Assembly: GCF_013373865.1 (NCBI RefSeq)
Contig: NC_050475.1
Location: 13,055,821 to 13,119,820 of the forward strand
DNA from: Monomorium pharaonis
Taxonomy: Eukaryota; Arthropoda; Insecta; Hymenoptera; Formicidae
Length of the DNA stretch: 64,000 nt
Reading direction: 5' to 3'
Below, one piece after another: positions 53,829 through 64,000 of this stretch (position 1 is the stretch's first letter; each line of letters opens with the position of its first letter). Below the pieces are notes generated by a model that was not told where the DNA came from, ran no database searches, and was given only the letters and a program-made list of their open reading frames with translations. The position numbers and the translations under genes are program-made.

Positions 53829-54468
53829 CTAAAATCATCCAATTGTTAAAATATTTTTATGCATGCTTGTTTTATATAATAAAAAAAAAGTAACAATATA
53901 TTTTACATATCTTTAAAAGCTGCATCGAACTGATATAAATAAGTGTTTTAAATTCCTATATTTTAAAAATTAATGACTTTCTTCGTATTTATTTATTATT
54001 TCCAAAATTGAGTAACCAATTTAAGAAAATAAAAAGTCAAATAATAAAATTAAAAGTTATTAACTTTTAACTTTAAATATTAAATTAAATTTTAAACATT
54101 AAAATTTTGCGTTTTAAAAATTAGTTATAAAAAACAAAAAAGAAATACATTAAGTTAAAAGTAAGTTAACTTTTAAGACAAAGTTAATAAATTAAATTTT
54201 ATTGTTTAAATTTTTTTACATACATTTAATTTATTAATTCTCTTAAAAATTAAAATTTATTTGTATGTAAAAAAAGTTACAAAAAAATACGTTCCTAAAA
54301 AGCAATATTTCTCTATTATGTCATAAAGAAAAATTATCAGAACACTGGCATATTATCTTGAACAGTATTTCTTATCAAAAAAACTAAAAATAAAAATTTG
54401 AAAACATAAATTTGAATTAAAAAATGTTTTTTATAAAATGGTATAACAATTTTTATAACATTGTTTCG
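53829..54468. other. AT-rich sequence upstream of the PKC exon
   Basis: Very AT-rich with TTAAAAGTTA-like tracts. No frame or transposon end recognised. Probably the upstream intron of the PKC gene. Confidence 0.4.
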
Positions 54469-54477
54469 ATAATTATG

Positions 54478-55605
54478 TAGTTATACGGAGCCACCTCCGA
54501 TTTCAATGTCCTTCACATATGTTATCAAGGTCATCCATCCTGAGTAATGTTGTGAAGGTTTTAGGCCGCGCTCGGCATCTATTAAAAAGTTGTTAACACG
54601 GAAAGTTTTCACGAATTATTTGTAATTGTGACGTTGAAATGGGCCTGGAGCACACACACATATACGCACGCACGCACGCACGCGCGCGCGCGTGGGGTGG
54701 AAGAGGGGAGCTCGAAGATCATTCACCGTTTTTATTTACTTCTTGTAATATCTTACTTGTACATATATTTCGTCGCCCTGCGTAGAAATGCGCAAAAGTA
54801 CGGTGCGTATATATAAACAATCCAATTATGGGGTATACAGAACGCGTGGGCGGAGGAGGGGCTGAACCCTTCCCCTTGCACCCTCATCTCGTAAATTTTT
54901 CTAACTTTAACTCCAATTTTATGTCGCTATTTGGTTAATGCGAAAACATTAGAAACGAACAGCGTTTATCTTGTTTGTTATGTGAAAAGTCGCAAACCCA
55001 TGTGGTGCTGTACAAGCGTGGACGTCGTTTTCTTTACGTAAAACTGACATCATATTTATGAAACGTAAAGTAAACGACGTCCACGTTTGTACAGTACTAC
55101 ATGGGTTTTGCGACTTTCCACATCAAATAAGATCCACGCTGTTCGTTTTAAATGTCTTTGCATTAACCAAATAGTGATACAAAATTGGTGGGTTAGAGTT
55201 AAGGAAAATTACGAAGAAGAGGTGCACGGGAGAGGCGAGGCCCCTATACGCGTTCTCTATATCATATAACTTCACGGCTTTTCACAAATTTCATTCCATA
55301 TTAATCAGAAAACAATGGTACATTTTAAAATCTTTTTTGTTTATAATTTTTTTTTTGGACTTCTCTGACTAAAAATTGTTATTTACATTACTTTTTAACC
55401 ATAAGAAGCCACTACAAAAAATTTCAGCCCATTTGGAGATGGTTCGGAAGAATTACCATTACAAATAATTTGTGAAAATTTCCGTATTAATAACTTTTTA
55501 ATAAATGTCGAGCGCCGTCTAAAATCTTGACAACATTACTCAGGATGATGACCTTGATAACATATGTAAAAAACATTGAAATCGGAGGTGGCGCCGTATA
55601 ACTGC
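54478..55605. mobile_element. F2 foldback element, copy 2
   Basis: Inverted ends GTTATACGGAGCCACCTCCG and GTTATACGGCGCCACCTCCG, with ATAATTAT/ATAATTAC as a probable 8-bp target duplication outside (54469-54476, 55606-55613). Next inward come TATGTTATCAAGGTCAT-type sequences shared with copy 1 at 9797. The core has a (CACG)n run (54650-54695), and a further palindrome at 54900-55240 with GTCGCAAACCCATGTGG and its inverted partner, a module also found in F1. Confidence 0.7.
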
Positions 55606-55995
55606 ATAATTACCATTGTTTCATATTTTATAATAACACAGATCGACATTAAACGTGGAACATAGAAAAGCTGTGTCATTTCTCGTAAATTTCTGATCGC
55701 TGAATTCAAATTTGGATGCAAAATTTCTGTATTACGTCAGGTTTTTCAGAAAATTAAAGTAAAAAGTGTGCTTTAGAAACAACGTTGCTAGGGAACCTGA
55801 AGTACTAAAGACTTTTAATATGGATTTAATTAAAGTTTAAACCTTCCTATATAACATTAGATGTTATATAAATATCTATTTTTTTCCATGATATGAAAAT
55901 AATATCCTGCATATGGAACGTTTATATATTTCATATACATGATATAGATGTAACATCGCAATATATTCATTGATGTATTTTATTTTATATGTATA
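55606..55995. other. AT-rich stretch, nothing recognised
   Basis: No repeats or coding of note apart from the target-site remnant of the F2 element at its left edge. Confidence 0.35.
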
Positions 55996-57250
55996 TGTTA
56001 CGTCTGGCGAACTTCACGATTTCTCCCTATTCGCTGACCCTTAGAAGAGATAATTAAATAAGAAGAATCTTGACCTAACAGGCATCAATAACTATGAAAA
56101 TTATTTAGAAATCGCTCTATTGTCACGGTCATGTTCGTGGGATATAACGACGGATCGGCATTCTATCTCAAAGAGAAACTCATAAACTGAAAAATTCAAC
56201 TAGCAAACAAGGCTCCAAAATCTTAAAGTATGTTCAAGAAAACTATCAGACAAAACTGCTCTTAGAATCTAGGATAGTGTTGAGTACGGACAAAAACAAA
56301 CACCTTTTTATCGAACGCGACAGAAACCACAATTTCTCCGTGCTCAAGCAATGCCCAAGATCTTTTCAGAATAAATAGCTACATTCAAAACCGAAAAAAA
56401 GGAAATACTAAAAATCAATAAAATTAAACCAATTAAACAGAAAACATTTAGAGATATTAAATTTTATCACCTAAGGTAAAAACCCTCGAGCCGTCCTTGG
56501 GTAACGGCTATAAACGCGACTCTCTACAAACAATTTTATTTCTTTTCCTCTCCTTCCCGTATCTTAGATAAAAAATTCCAAAATTCTAACTCCATTCTAC
56601 TATACACAAAACTAAAAATAATTCGAGCGAACGACGAACCAATAGTTGATCGTCTAAAGGAAACAACTTCCCATCAACGAGTTTAAAATTTGTTAGCGCT
56701 GAGAAGAACCACCAATCCGAAGGACAAGAAACATCCTCGTCCGTCTACATACCGATCATCTCTCGCGGGAGACTTTGTATAAAAACCATGACCCGAGAAG
56801 CACAAGAGGCCTTTTTCCTCATTTTACATCGTAAAATAAACCAAGTTCGCGCAACGTCTCCACGTGTGGAAGCACCAGATGGTCGTGTCAAGTGCTTAGT
56901 TGAGACTTAGTTCCAAGTAAAGTCTGGTGAACTCTCAACCTCGCCGATTGCAAGCCTGAATTTCTACCACACTGGCTCAATCTTGATGTAATCAACCTTT
57001 GTACTGACTCCAAAAGCCAACGAGCTTCCACCGCTGTGACTCACAACGGAACTGACAGAAGTGTCCCTTACCGATTTTAATGCGCTTTGGATATGTTGTA
57101 GAACACAACAAAATATTAGACCCATATTTTTTTTAACGGCGTATCTCGACGAGTCGACGTTTAGGGGTTGAAACTACCCCTCGAAAATAACGCATTTTTT
57201 CGTTTTTGGCAAATATCTTTGAAAATATAAGGTTTATGAAAAAATGTTCT
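55996..57250 (+). repeat. Partial LTR-like unit with a TATA box
   Basis: Starts TGTTACGTCTGGCG and can be aligned by eye with 57258-58200: both have ACCAATAGTTGATC followed, about 130 bp later, by TATAAAA (56775 and 58028) and GAAGCACAAGAGG- or GACCGCGAGCAG-type starts. The similarity fades after about 57000. It is a diverged tandem neighbour of the larger unit and lacks a proper 3' end. Confidence 0.5.
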
Positions 57251-58373
57251 ATACAAATGTTACGTTTGATGGACTTAACGTTTTTTCTTCTCGTTGTCCT
57301 TGCAAGGAAAATAATTAAGTAAGAGGAATCGTATTCTAACGGTCGCCGAGACCAAAAGATGTTTGCACAAGTTCGTGAGATATAGCGACAACTTAAAATT
57401 TCATTTTTCTTTTTTTAGGAATAATAAATACATAAACCGAAGGAAATAGTCATCAAATAAATGCATAGTTCTCCATCTGTAAACTATTTTGAGAGCGACC
57501 GTTAGATATGATTTAATTCTTTTGAGAAGTCTGGGGCAATGTATACTTAGAATATAAAAATAAATAATAACTATCTTTATTACTGAACCATACTTTAACA
57601 ATGCCCTGGATCGGTTATATCCGACGCTAGCAAAAGGAAAAGGAAATACTGAAACTCAATGAAATTAAAGTCTTCCCTTTATTCATTTATTATTCAAAGC
57701 AAAAATGCTGTCCGCGCTCAATTAATAATTAAAAGTATGTTTCTCACCAAATAATCCACAGGAAGACATAAAGAGCCTTTTTTTTGCTTGTTTGTTGAGT
57801 GACCTATAGATAAGAGGAGCGAAAATTATTAAAACCCCTCTCCTATATACAAAACCCAAAATAAATCGGGCGGAGACGAGAAGAGATGGACCAATAGTTG
57901 ATCTCTACGAAATAATAATTTTGCAAGTTTCCAATAAACGAGCTCCAAATTTGGTGGTTTTGGAAGAGCCTACCAATCCAAGAATGACACCGCCTACACG
58001 TCAACCCTTCCCTTCGGGAAATTTAGTATAAAATTGCGATCCCAAAGACCGCGAGCAGCTTTTTCTTTCTTTTTTCTTTATACCGAGTGCGCGCAAGTCT
58101 GTATCTCGTTGAGTCCGGGTGCTAGTGGACAGTCGAGACATAAGTGAACTCCAGTGATTAAGTAAGAAAAACTCTCAACACCCCTGGGACTAAAGGCCCT
58201 GACGAGTCGACTTCCACCCCGACTCAACCTTGGACCGGCTTCGAGTGACTCAGCCTCCAGGAGCGACTCCGAGTCTGACAACCTGACCAGTAGTATCCAC
58301 CCCGACAAGTAGTAAGTCCTCAGACATAGATTTTTACCGGAAACCGTTTTGCACTGGGTAATATAAAATTTAA

Positions 58374-59117
58374 AAATTAGTGGACGATAGTTTTTTCCAC
58401 CGTAACCGCTCAAACTTGAAGCAGTCGTGGAGACGGGCAATCAGGCGGGCTCGCGCTTATCCAAATCCTATTGAACACACATCGCGCTCTTCACCTTTGG
58501 CGGGAATCTCGGATTTCAATCCTGTCGTTCGAGAGTCCGACCGGCCGTTCTGGTGTGCGGATTCCGAGGTTGTCGCTCGAGAGTCCGGTCGGGCGTTCCG
58601 GTGCGCGGATTCCGAGGCTAGCGTTCAACACCCCGAAAATAGCGATCAAAATTTTGACCACAGCATTCAAAATTCCGAGAAACAATTTGCGGTTTCGGAT
58701 TGCGATCTTAAGGAATCACCACTTTCTCCACCTCCCCTCCTTTCAACTCACTATTCTCCCATTAGTTCCCCCGAACCTGAACAAGTTCCACCCCCATTTT
58801 CACCCGTACCATCCCTCGAATTCTTGGCCGAATTCCCCCTTCTACCTCCCCGTTCGCGATACTACTACTATAACGGCACCCAAAATTCATTTCGCGAATT
58901 AATAGAGCTATTCCCCCTGAAGGTTGATCCCCTTCTCCACCATTTCCACAATCTCACTATTAATCCGGAAGCGACTGATCCGAAAGTTCTTTTAGATATT
59001 TTACCCGCACTCGCTCCTAAGGAACCAATCCTCGTATTTATCCTCTATTATTACGATCCTCTGCTATCCCCGCTGATTCCTTTTACAACTTCTTTCCCCC
59101 TTCATACGCCACCATAG
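58374..59117 (+). CDS. Unidentified 248-codon ORF without an ATG
   Basis: Open from 58374 to TAG-type termination at 59117 in a region of near-balanced base composition. The reading contains no methionine at all. TTAG at 58377-58380 could be a splice acceptor joining an upstream start. The N-terminus is basic (R-R-A-I-R-R-A-R). A 45-bp duplication gives R-E-S-D-R-P-F-W-C-A-D-S-E and R-E-S-G-R-A-F-R-C-A-D-S-E. The middle is Pro/Ser-rich and the C-terminus is hydrophobic (I-L-V-F-I-L-Y-Y-Y). I recognise no family; an accessory or gag-like protein of the surrounding LTR unit is one guess. Confidence 0.4.
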   Translation, partial: KLVDDSFFHRNRSNLKQSWRRAIRRARAYPNPIEHTSRSSPLAGISDFNPVVRESDRPFWCADSEVVARESGRAFRCADSEASVQHPENSDQNFDHSIQNSEKQFAVSDCDLKESPLSPPPLLSTHYSPISSPEPEQVPPPFSPVPSLEFLAEFPLLPPRSRYYYYNGTQNSFRELIELFPLKVDPLLHHFHNLTINPEATDPKVLLDILPALAPKEPILVFILYYYDPLLSPLIPFTTSFPLHTPP

Positions 59118-59269
59118 AAGAATTACCCTAAACTCACATCTCCCCCCAATTTAGTTAAAGAAATAATTATGTAATAGGTATTAACTTTTATCCGAAATTG
59201 TTGATTGTTATTTCAAAGATATACTTATGTATCGGAATATTATTCAATATCCAAATTGTAATTATGATA

Positions 59270-59520
59270 GTCTATTTCTAAATTATTATTTGTAATTATG
59301 TTAGCCGATCTTTCAAATTATCATTCTGTCATTATAATAGCCGATTTTTAAAGTTATTATTTTATAATTATGTTAGCCGATCTTTTCAAATTATTATTCT
59401 GTCATTAGGAAACCCGATCTCAAAATTTTCATTTGTCAGTATTACAATTCTTATTTTGCCATTATGTTAGCCAGCACTAAAATTATATTATTATTATGTC
59501 CTTACAAACCTATCCACAAT
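59270..59520 (+). repeat. Degenerate about 55-bp tandem repeat
   Basis: ATTATGTTAGCCGATCTTT and variants followed by AAATTATTATTCTGTCATTA recur four to five times in the 3' part of the LTR-like unit. Confidence 0.6.
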
Positions 59521-59982
59521 TAAACCAGCACTATTAATAATATCCTTATAAACTACACGACTTCAGCGCTTTTTTAGTGTACTTATGTTAGAATAAACTT
59601 TTTGCATATAGTTTTAAGAAATTACATTCGTTATGTAATTTCAAAGACTACCCCCAGATCTCCACTCCCTGATCAAAGATTGCACCAGGTCCAGTCCCGA
59701 GTTAAAGTGATTCAATTCACTGACTCAAAACTTGGAGCACGAGCGCATGACCCAGAAACAGGGTTATAACGGGCTTGAAACGGGTTATAAAGGGCACGCT
59801 GACCCATATTCTGCGTTGCAAAAAGTGCGTTCGACCTGAGGCACCTACCCTCTCTTAATTTGCGTGTCTACGGGAATTGTGTAAGTTTCGTTACGTCCTT
59901 CCTTGCCTTACCTGCGTCCCTCCGAAGTATCCCTCCACCATTTGAAACAAATTAAATCTTTTAAGGCTGAACGTAACACAAA

Positions 59983-60344
59983 AGTTTTATGGCATTTTAT
60001 ACTTTTTACAATGATGTATTCATATTTTTCAAAAATTTTAAAATTTTAATTCACCCTCATTCCCACCCCCCCTTTTTGCAACATTTTTAAAAATTTGTAA
60101 GGACAAAAATTAAAAAGCATTAAAAGCCGAATCCATTCATATATAATAACATATGGGTTCCAAATTATTGGCAAAACGAAATGATAATCTCGTGCTATAG
60201 GCGCTGCGCTAGAAATAGTGTTGCGTTATTTCATTAGTCGCGTTACACTCAATAATTGCCTCTTCTGTGCATAACTTTATATTTGAACATAAAACGGATT
60301 AATCTTAATTACATAATACCCGATTGTACGATATGAAGCATAAA

Positions 60345-60391
<47 letters not shown>

Positions 60392-60678
60392 CAAAAGTAA
60401 CATATATGCGTATGTGTACGGTATTGCAAGAATTAAAATAAGAATTAGAATAGAGATGATTTGACCTCTGCAAGCATAAATATATTTTAAAAAATATCAT
60501 ATCCGAGGTGGCGTTTGCACAAAAATTAATCAGTTTAATTAGTGTTAAAAATAGTACAAAGAAAAATAGTTCTGACTATCACATACATATTAACATTGAT
60601 ATTCTGCATGCTACATTTATTTGCTCGTGTCGCATGCAATATTCATGCAATGTCATGTGCAAAATGAAAGAATTATGA
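59983..60678. other. AT-rich stretch with a (TA)n microsatellite
   Basis: A (TA) run of about 50 bp lies at 60339-60390. Nothing else recognised. Confidence 0.5.
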
Positions 60679-60827
60679 TGAGTGAGAAGACGTGATACCG
60701 ATTGGCCGGCGTCCAATATCCGTTTCATTCGCACTCAAGCAAGAGACGTCATTAGTATCGAATGCGAGTGAAACAGATGTTGGACACCAGCGAATCGGTA
60801 TCACGTCTTCTTACTCAACATAACTCT
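60679..60827. mobile_element. Short palindromic MITE, 149 bp
   Basis: TGAGTGAGAAGACGTGATAC and the inverted TGAGTAAGAAGACGTGATAC enclose a second pair (CGTTTCATTCGCACTC / GAGTGCGAGTGAAAC-type). Target duplication not clear. Confidence 0.7.
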
Positions 60828-62300
60828 ATCCTTCTTGAGCGTGCGGCGTTGGTGAAGCATGTAACACCGGCACGATCCCCACTTTTTTGCTTCTCCCCGT
60901 TTTCACTTCACCGCGCGCCTAGCACACGTACGGCGTTTCGTGTGTGTGGGTGATCGCCGCGCTGGACTCCGAGAAACACCATTTCTGCCGGTTACGGCAT
61001 TTCTTCCGTGTCGTGTGCAAAATGTATAATTCGTGTCGTGTGCAAAATGTACATCCGTATAAATGTATATAAACATAACGAGAAGCTGCCTTTCCAGCTC
61101 GTAATTGGTAATGTAAATAAGTATATTAGATAGTGTATTGTCAAAAGTATTGTTCTTTTGTAAACATATAAGTATCTGTTTTTAATTTGTATTACTTTTT
61201 ACTCTTTCGTCTTTCTTTACTTTAATATTATTGAAATTATAAAAATACGTTAAATTACTATATATGCATATTGTTCGAGAATCATTTTACTATGTAATAA
61301 TTTCGCGACCGGCCAGATGGCAGCATCTATCGAACTCGGACAGCCTTGCTGGCGAAGCGCCGTGCAAGCACTGCTCGCGCATGCCCGATGGGCGCAGCAG
61401 GCGACGGCGCTGCTTCACGTTCGTTTTCGGCTAGAGTTCTCTATGGCTACCGTGCGAATCGTTCGCGTGAAATAATGTGCATACAGTTTTTCTTGTGTTC
61501 TTCTCATCTCGTGGACATTCCAAACGCTCTCATTTACTCAACGCAAGGATCAGCTCATTTGCCAGACACATTCGTGAATATCTAGTGCATCAACATCGTC
61601 CACTCAGACTTACCGCGTGCTGCGCATGCCGGTGCCACGCGGTCTACACGGCTCAAGGGCATCAGCATCACCAAGCCGGTGCTCAATTAATATAACTGAC
61701 TCGTGCGAGTGAGAACATTTTCATTTTCCAGTGAAAGACATTGTGATTTCATTCAGACTTATCACGTGTGCATTCTCATCTCTATCAACCTTAATTCTAT
61801 GATAGATCGACTTGCTCTGATCACTGTGTGATAATAATATTAAAACTATCTATATTCTTACTCATGAGCATTATTGCCACTACGTCCTCTCACCCTGCTC
61901 CCATCCGTAGAGTTCCAGCGAATTTTATTGCGAGATTTGCAAACACATATAATACAACAAATAATATATGGAAAACAGAAACGAATGGAGCAGGAATTAA
62001 AACACCAATTAGGGTAAAAGCCTCGATTACTGTGCTCCGACCAGTTATTGTGCCCCTGGTTTTATTTTTGCTTTTAAAAAATTCTGCAAATATATATTCG
62101 ATAAAGTAAATAATTTTCGCAAAGAACAAATTATATTTTACATATTAAAAAAGAAATTGTATAATAATATAAAAAATTAAATTTAAATTTTATGATAGTC
62201 GAATTAATGGTTTTCTTACCTTTCGTTTATTGAAATACTTAAGACATTACGTGTATAAAAAATTATAAGTACCTATATAATTGAGATATATATTTAATAT
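60828..62300. other. GC-richer block of unknown nature
   Basis: 60840-61070 and 61300-61740 are clearly GC-richer than the surroundings. They include TGTAACACCGGCACG (possible LTR start) and a TATAAATGTATATAAA tract near 61055. Overlapping frames on both strands show no motif. It may be an LTR or promoter-like repeat, or the 5' end of the pogo-like element that follows. I cannot decide. Confidence 0.3.
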
Positions 62301-62306
62301 TTCAGC

Positions 62307-63913
62307 ATGCTTCAATTTAATCCATATCATGTGACATTTTTACGTATGATAACCTTCAATGATATAGATTATCCGAATACTCCGATAACTTCGCAGGAAA
62401 GACGAATGAATGTAAAAACATATGCTATTGGAAGTAAAAAATAATGAGAAATTTCAATTTGAAGAGGAAGAAATTTTAAATTTTCACGATGAATTTGAGG
62501 TTCCAGAAGCAGAAAAAGTGGATTTATTAGAGGCGGATGAAGAGAAAATCTATATTCCAGAAGAAGTGATTTGCGATTCAGTTGAAGAAACAATATCAAC
62601 TGATAATAAAAGGCAAGCTGTGGAATACTGGAAAAGCGGTAAGACAAAACCAAGATTGCTGCAAGGAGTTAGACAGAAATTTAAAAAAGTTACATTGATA
62701 CGACAATTACGACGATGGAAAAACCAAATCATTCAAGGTGGTAATAGGCTGGAAAAATTAAAAAAAATTTCTGAATACACATTAGACCATTTTATTGAAG
62801 CACTTGAAAGAAAAATCATCATTCATGACATTGACATCGCTCGATGGGCTTCTCAAGCACAAGAAATAGAAAATGCGGCAGGATTCAAAGCTTCAGAGAG
62901 ATGGTTACAAAAAATTAAAAAAACATAATATTGTGTCTAGAAAAATAACAAAATTTGTTACAAAAAGGTCTCTACTATCAAAACCTGATTTAGAAAATAA
63001 ATGCGATACATTTATTACAAATGTAAAATATTATATTAATCGATACGGTGTGAAAAATATTTATAATTCGGATCAGAGTGGGTTTCAGTTAGAATTTCAT
63101 TCTAGTCTTACTTTAGCTCAAAAAGGTATTAAAAACGTAGAATGTCTGTAGTACAGTCTATATCAGCAACCACGCACAGCTATACAATTCAACCGACTAT
63201 TTCGGCTGATGGTAGATTATTATCACCTCTATTCATAGTATTAAAAGAAATTATAGGAACATTTGGTCTGTGAGTACAAGAAACATTATTCAACGTGCCT
63301 AATATCTTTGGTACAGCTTGAAAGTCAGTCAAATTAACATCAAATTATGTAAACTTTGGCTAAAAGAAATATTTTTTCCGAATGTCGGGCCACAATCAGT
63401 ATTGTTGTTAGATTCGTGGAGTGAACATTGTCCTAACATAGTTACAGAAACTAAACCAGATTTGGCAACAGATATTATTTTCCTAACTCTTCCGGGCGGT
63501 ACAACGGGAGAAATACAGTCATTAGACATATACGGATTCCGATTATGACAGAATTTTATTAAATACTTTCCTGATACTACTATGTTGTTAGATCTGACTT
63601 TAGATCTTCATAATAGAAATAATATTTTAAAAATACAGTCATTAACACACCGTCAATTCTCGTCGCGTAGGTTTCAAAATATATTTAAATATGCGTGGAC
63701 TAAAAGTGGATACGTAGAGGATGCATACGATGAATACCTGCGGGCTATACCGCTAGAATTTGAAACACCATAGACTTTTGTTTCAAAAAGAATTCTAAAG
63801 TAAAATGCAATCTTTGTGACGAAACCATAATAACTTGTTTTTGATGTAGAAAATCGCTTTGTATAATACATTTTTTCCATGAATATCATCTTTGTAATAC
63901 ATATGTGCCATAA
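62307..63913 (+). pseudogene. pogo/Tigger-like transposase, broken
   Basis: The first ATG follows a TTTCAG acceptor. An acidic N-terminal region leads to a helix-turn-helix/CENPB-like part (A-R-W-A-S-Q-A-Q-E-I, F-K-A-S-E-R-W-L-Q-K, near 62840-62920). The DDE_1 core gives Y-N-S-D-Q-S-G-F (first Asp, about 63065), L-L-L-D-S-W-S-E-H (second, about 63408) and G-E-I-Q-S-L-D-I-Y-G-F (third, about 63515). The C-terminus has C-x2-C, C-x2-C and H-F-F-H-E-Y-H-L-C, stopping at 63911-63913. Frameshifts near 62925 and 63155-63320 and in-frame stops (for example the TGA near 63842) inactivate it. Transposases of this group act on TA sites. Confidence 0.75.
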
Positions 63914-64000
63914 ATGGAAGACATATATAAACAAATTCTGTATTGATTTCTTTAAAAAGGATGTGTTCCTAGATTATTAACACTGGTAAGATTTTAGCAA

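Larger units (their letters stand above)
57258..59978 (+). mobile_element. 2.7-kb LTR-like unit flanked by CAAA, containing an ORF
   Basis: Starts TGTTACGTTTGATGG and ends GGCTGAACGTAACA, with CAAA directly outside both ends (57254-57257, 59979-59982). TG...CA ends with short inverted repeats and a 4-bp duplication fit a gypsy-type LTR. A TATAAAA at 58028 and an AATAAA at about 59592 would give a transcript of roughly 1.5 kb inside it. It has no internal domain and no duplicated ends, so it behaves as one unusually large solo LTR or a self-contained nonautonomous unit. Confidence 0.5.

Overview
This window looks like intergenic or intronic DNA from an insect genome, most likely an ant. That is inferred from the AT-rich background, GT-AG introns, insect-type transposon families and a protein kinase C exon. 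It is a transposon graveyard. Only one piece, the exon at 53553-53828 (-), is convincingly host coding. There are no bacterial genes, rRNAs, true tRNA genes or CRISPR arrays.

Layout. 1-3145: an EnSpm/CACTA-like coding remnant on the minus strand, split by a 2.47-kb TTAA-flanked inverted-repeat element. That element itself carries the 5' part of a BEL/Pao retroelement. 3201-3614: first copy of a foldback family called F1 here, with 9-bp target duplications and (CA)n cores. 3660-7520: two decayed non-LTR retrotransposons on opposite strands around a GC-rich LTR-like block. 7619-11818: TA-type and foldback elements. 14480-17390: a four-layer nest of a host repeat, a TTAA element and two inverted TA elements with tRNA-like SINE modules. 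18665-29387: a giant Mutator-like (MULE) palindrome, itself hit by an F1 copy, a 3.3-kb TIR element holding a solo LTR and another foldback, two short MITEs and a gypsy 3' fragment. 31204-33690: a foldback, a DDE/SWIM transposase pseudogene and a Penelope-like GIY-YIG remnant. 34777-38507: a gypsy element with both LTRs, gutted by a deletion at an F1 copy and carrying a MITE in its 3' LTR. 39297-40512: a foldback with F1 nested inside. 42044-44376: a piggyBac-like element nested in a MITE and containing a TTAA palindrome. 45279-49977: a nearly complete Copia element. 50046-50597: unidentified coding-like blocks (-). 51212-52800: a palindrome complex. 53553-53828: the PKC exon. 54478-55605: a second-family foldback. 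55996-59978: large LTR-like units, one with an ATG-less 248-codon ORF. 62307-63913: a pogo/Tigger-like transposase pseudogene.

The genes do not form a pathway. What ties the window together is nesting. Many insertions can be ordered in time because an uninterrupted copy of the target (the other palindrome arm, the other LTR, or a neighbouring copy of the repeat) is present in the same window. Every transposase and polymerase seen has frameshifts, stops or deletions. The Copia element is the youngest-looking but has two frameshifts. All homology calls are by eye from remembered family motifs; no database was searched.
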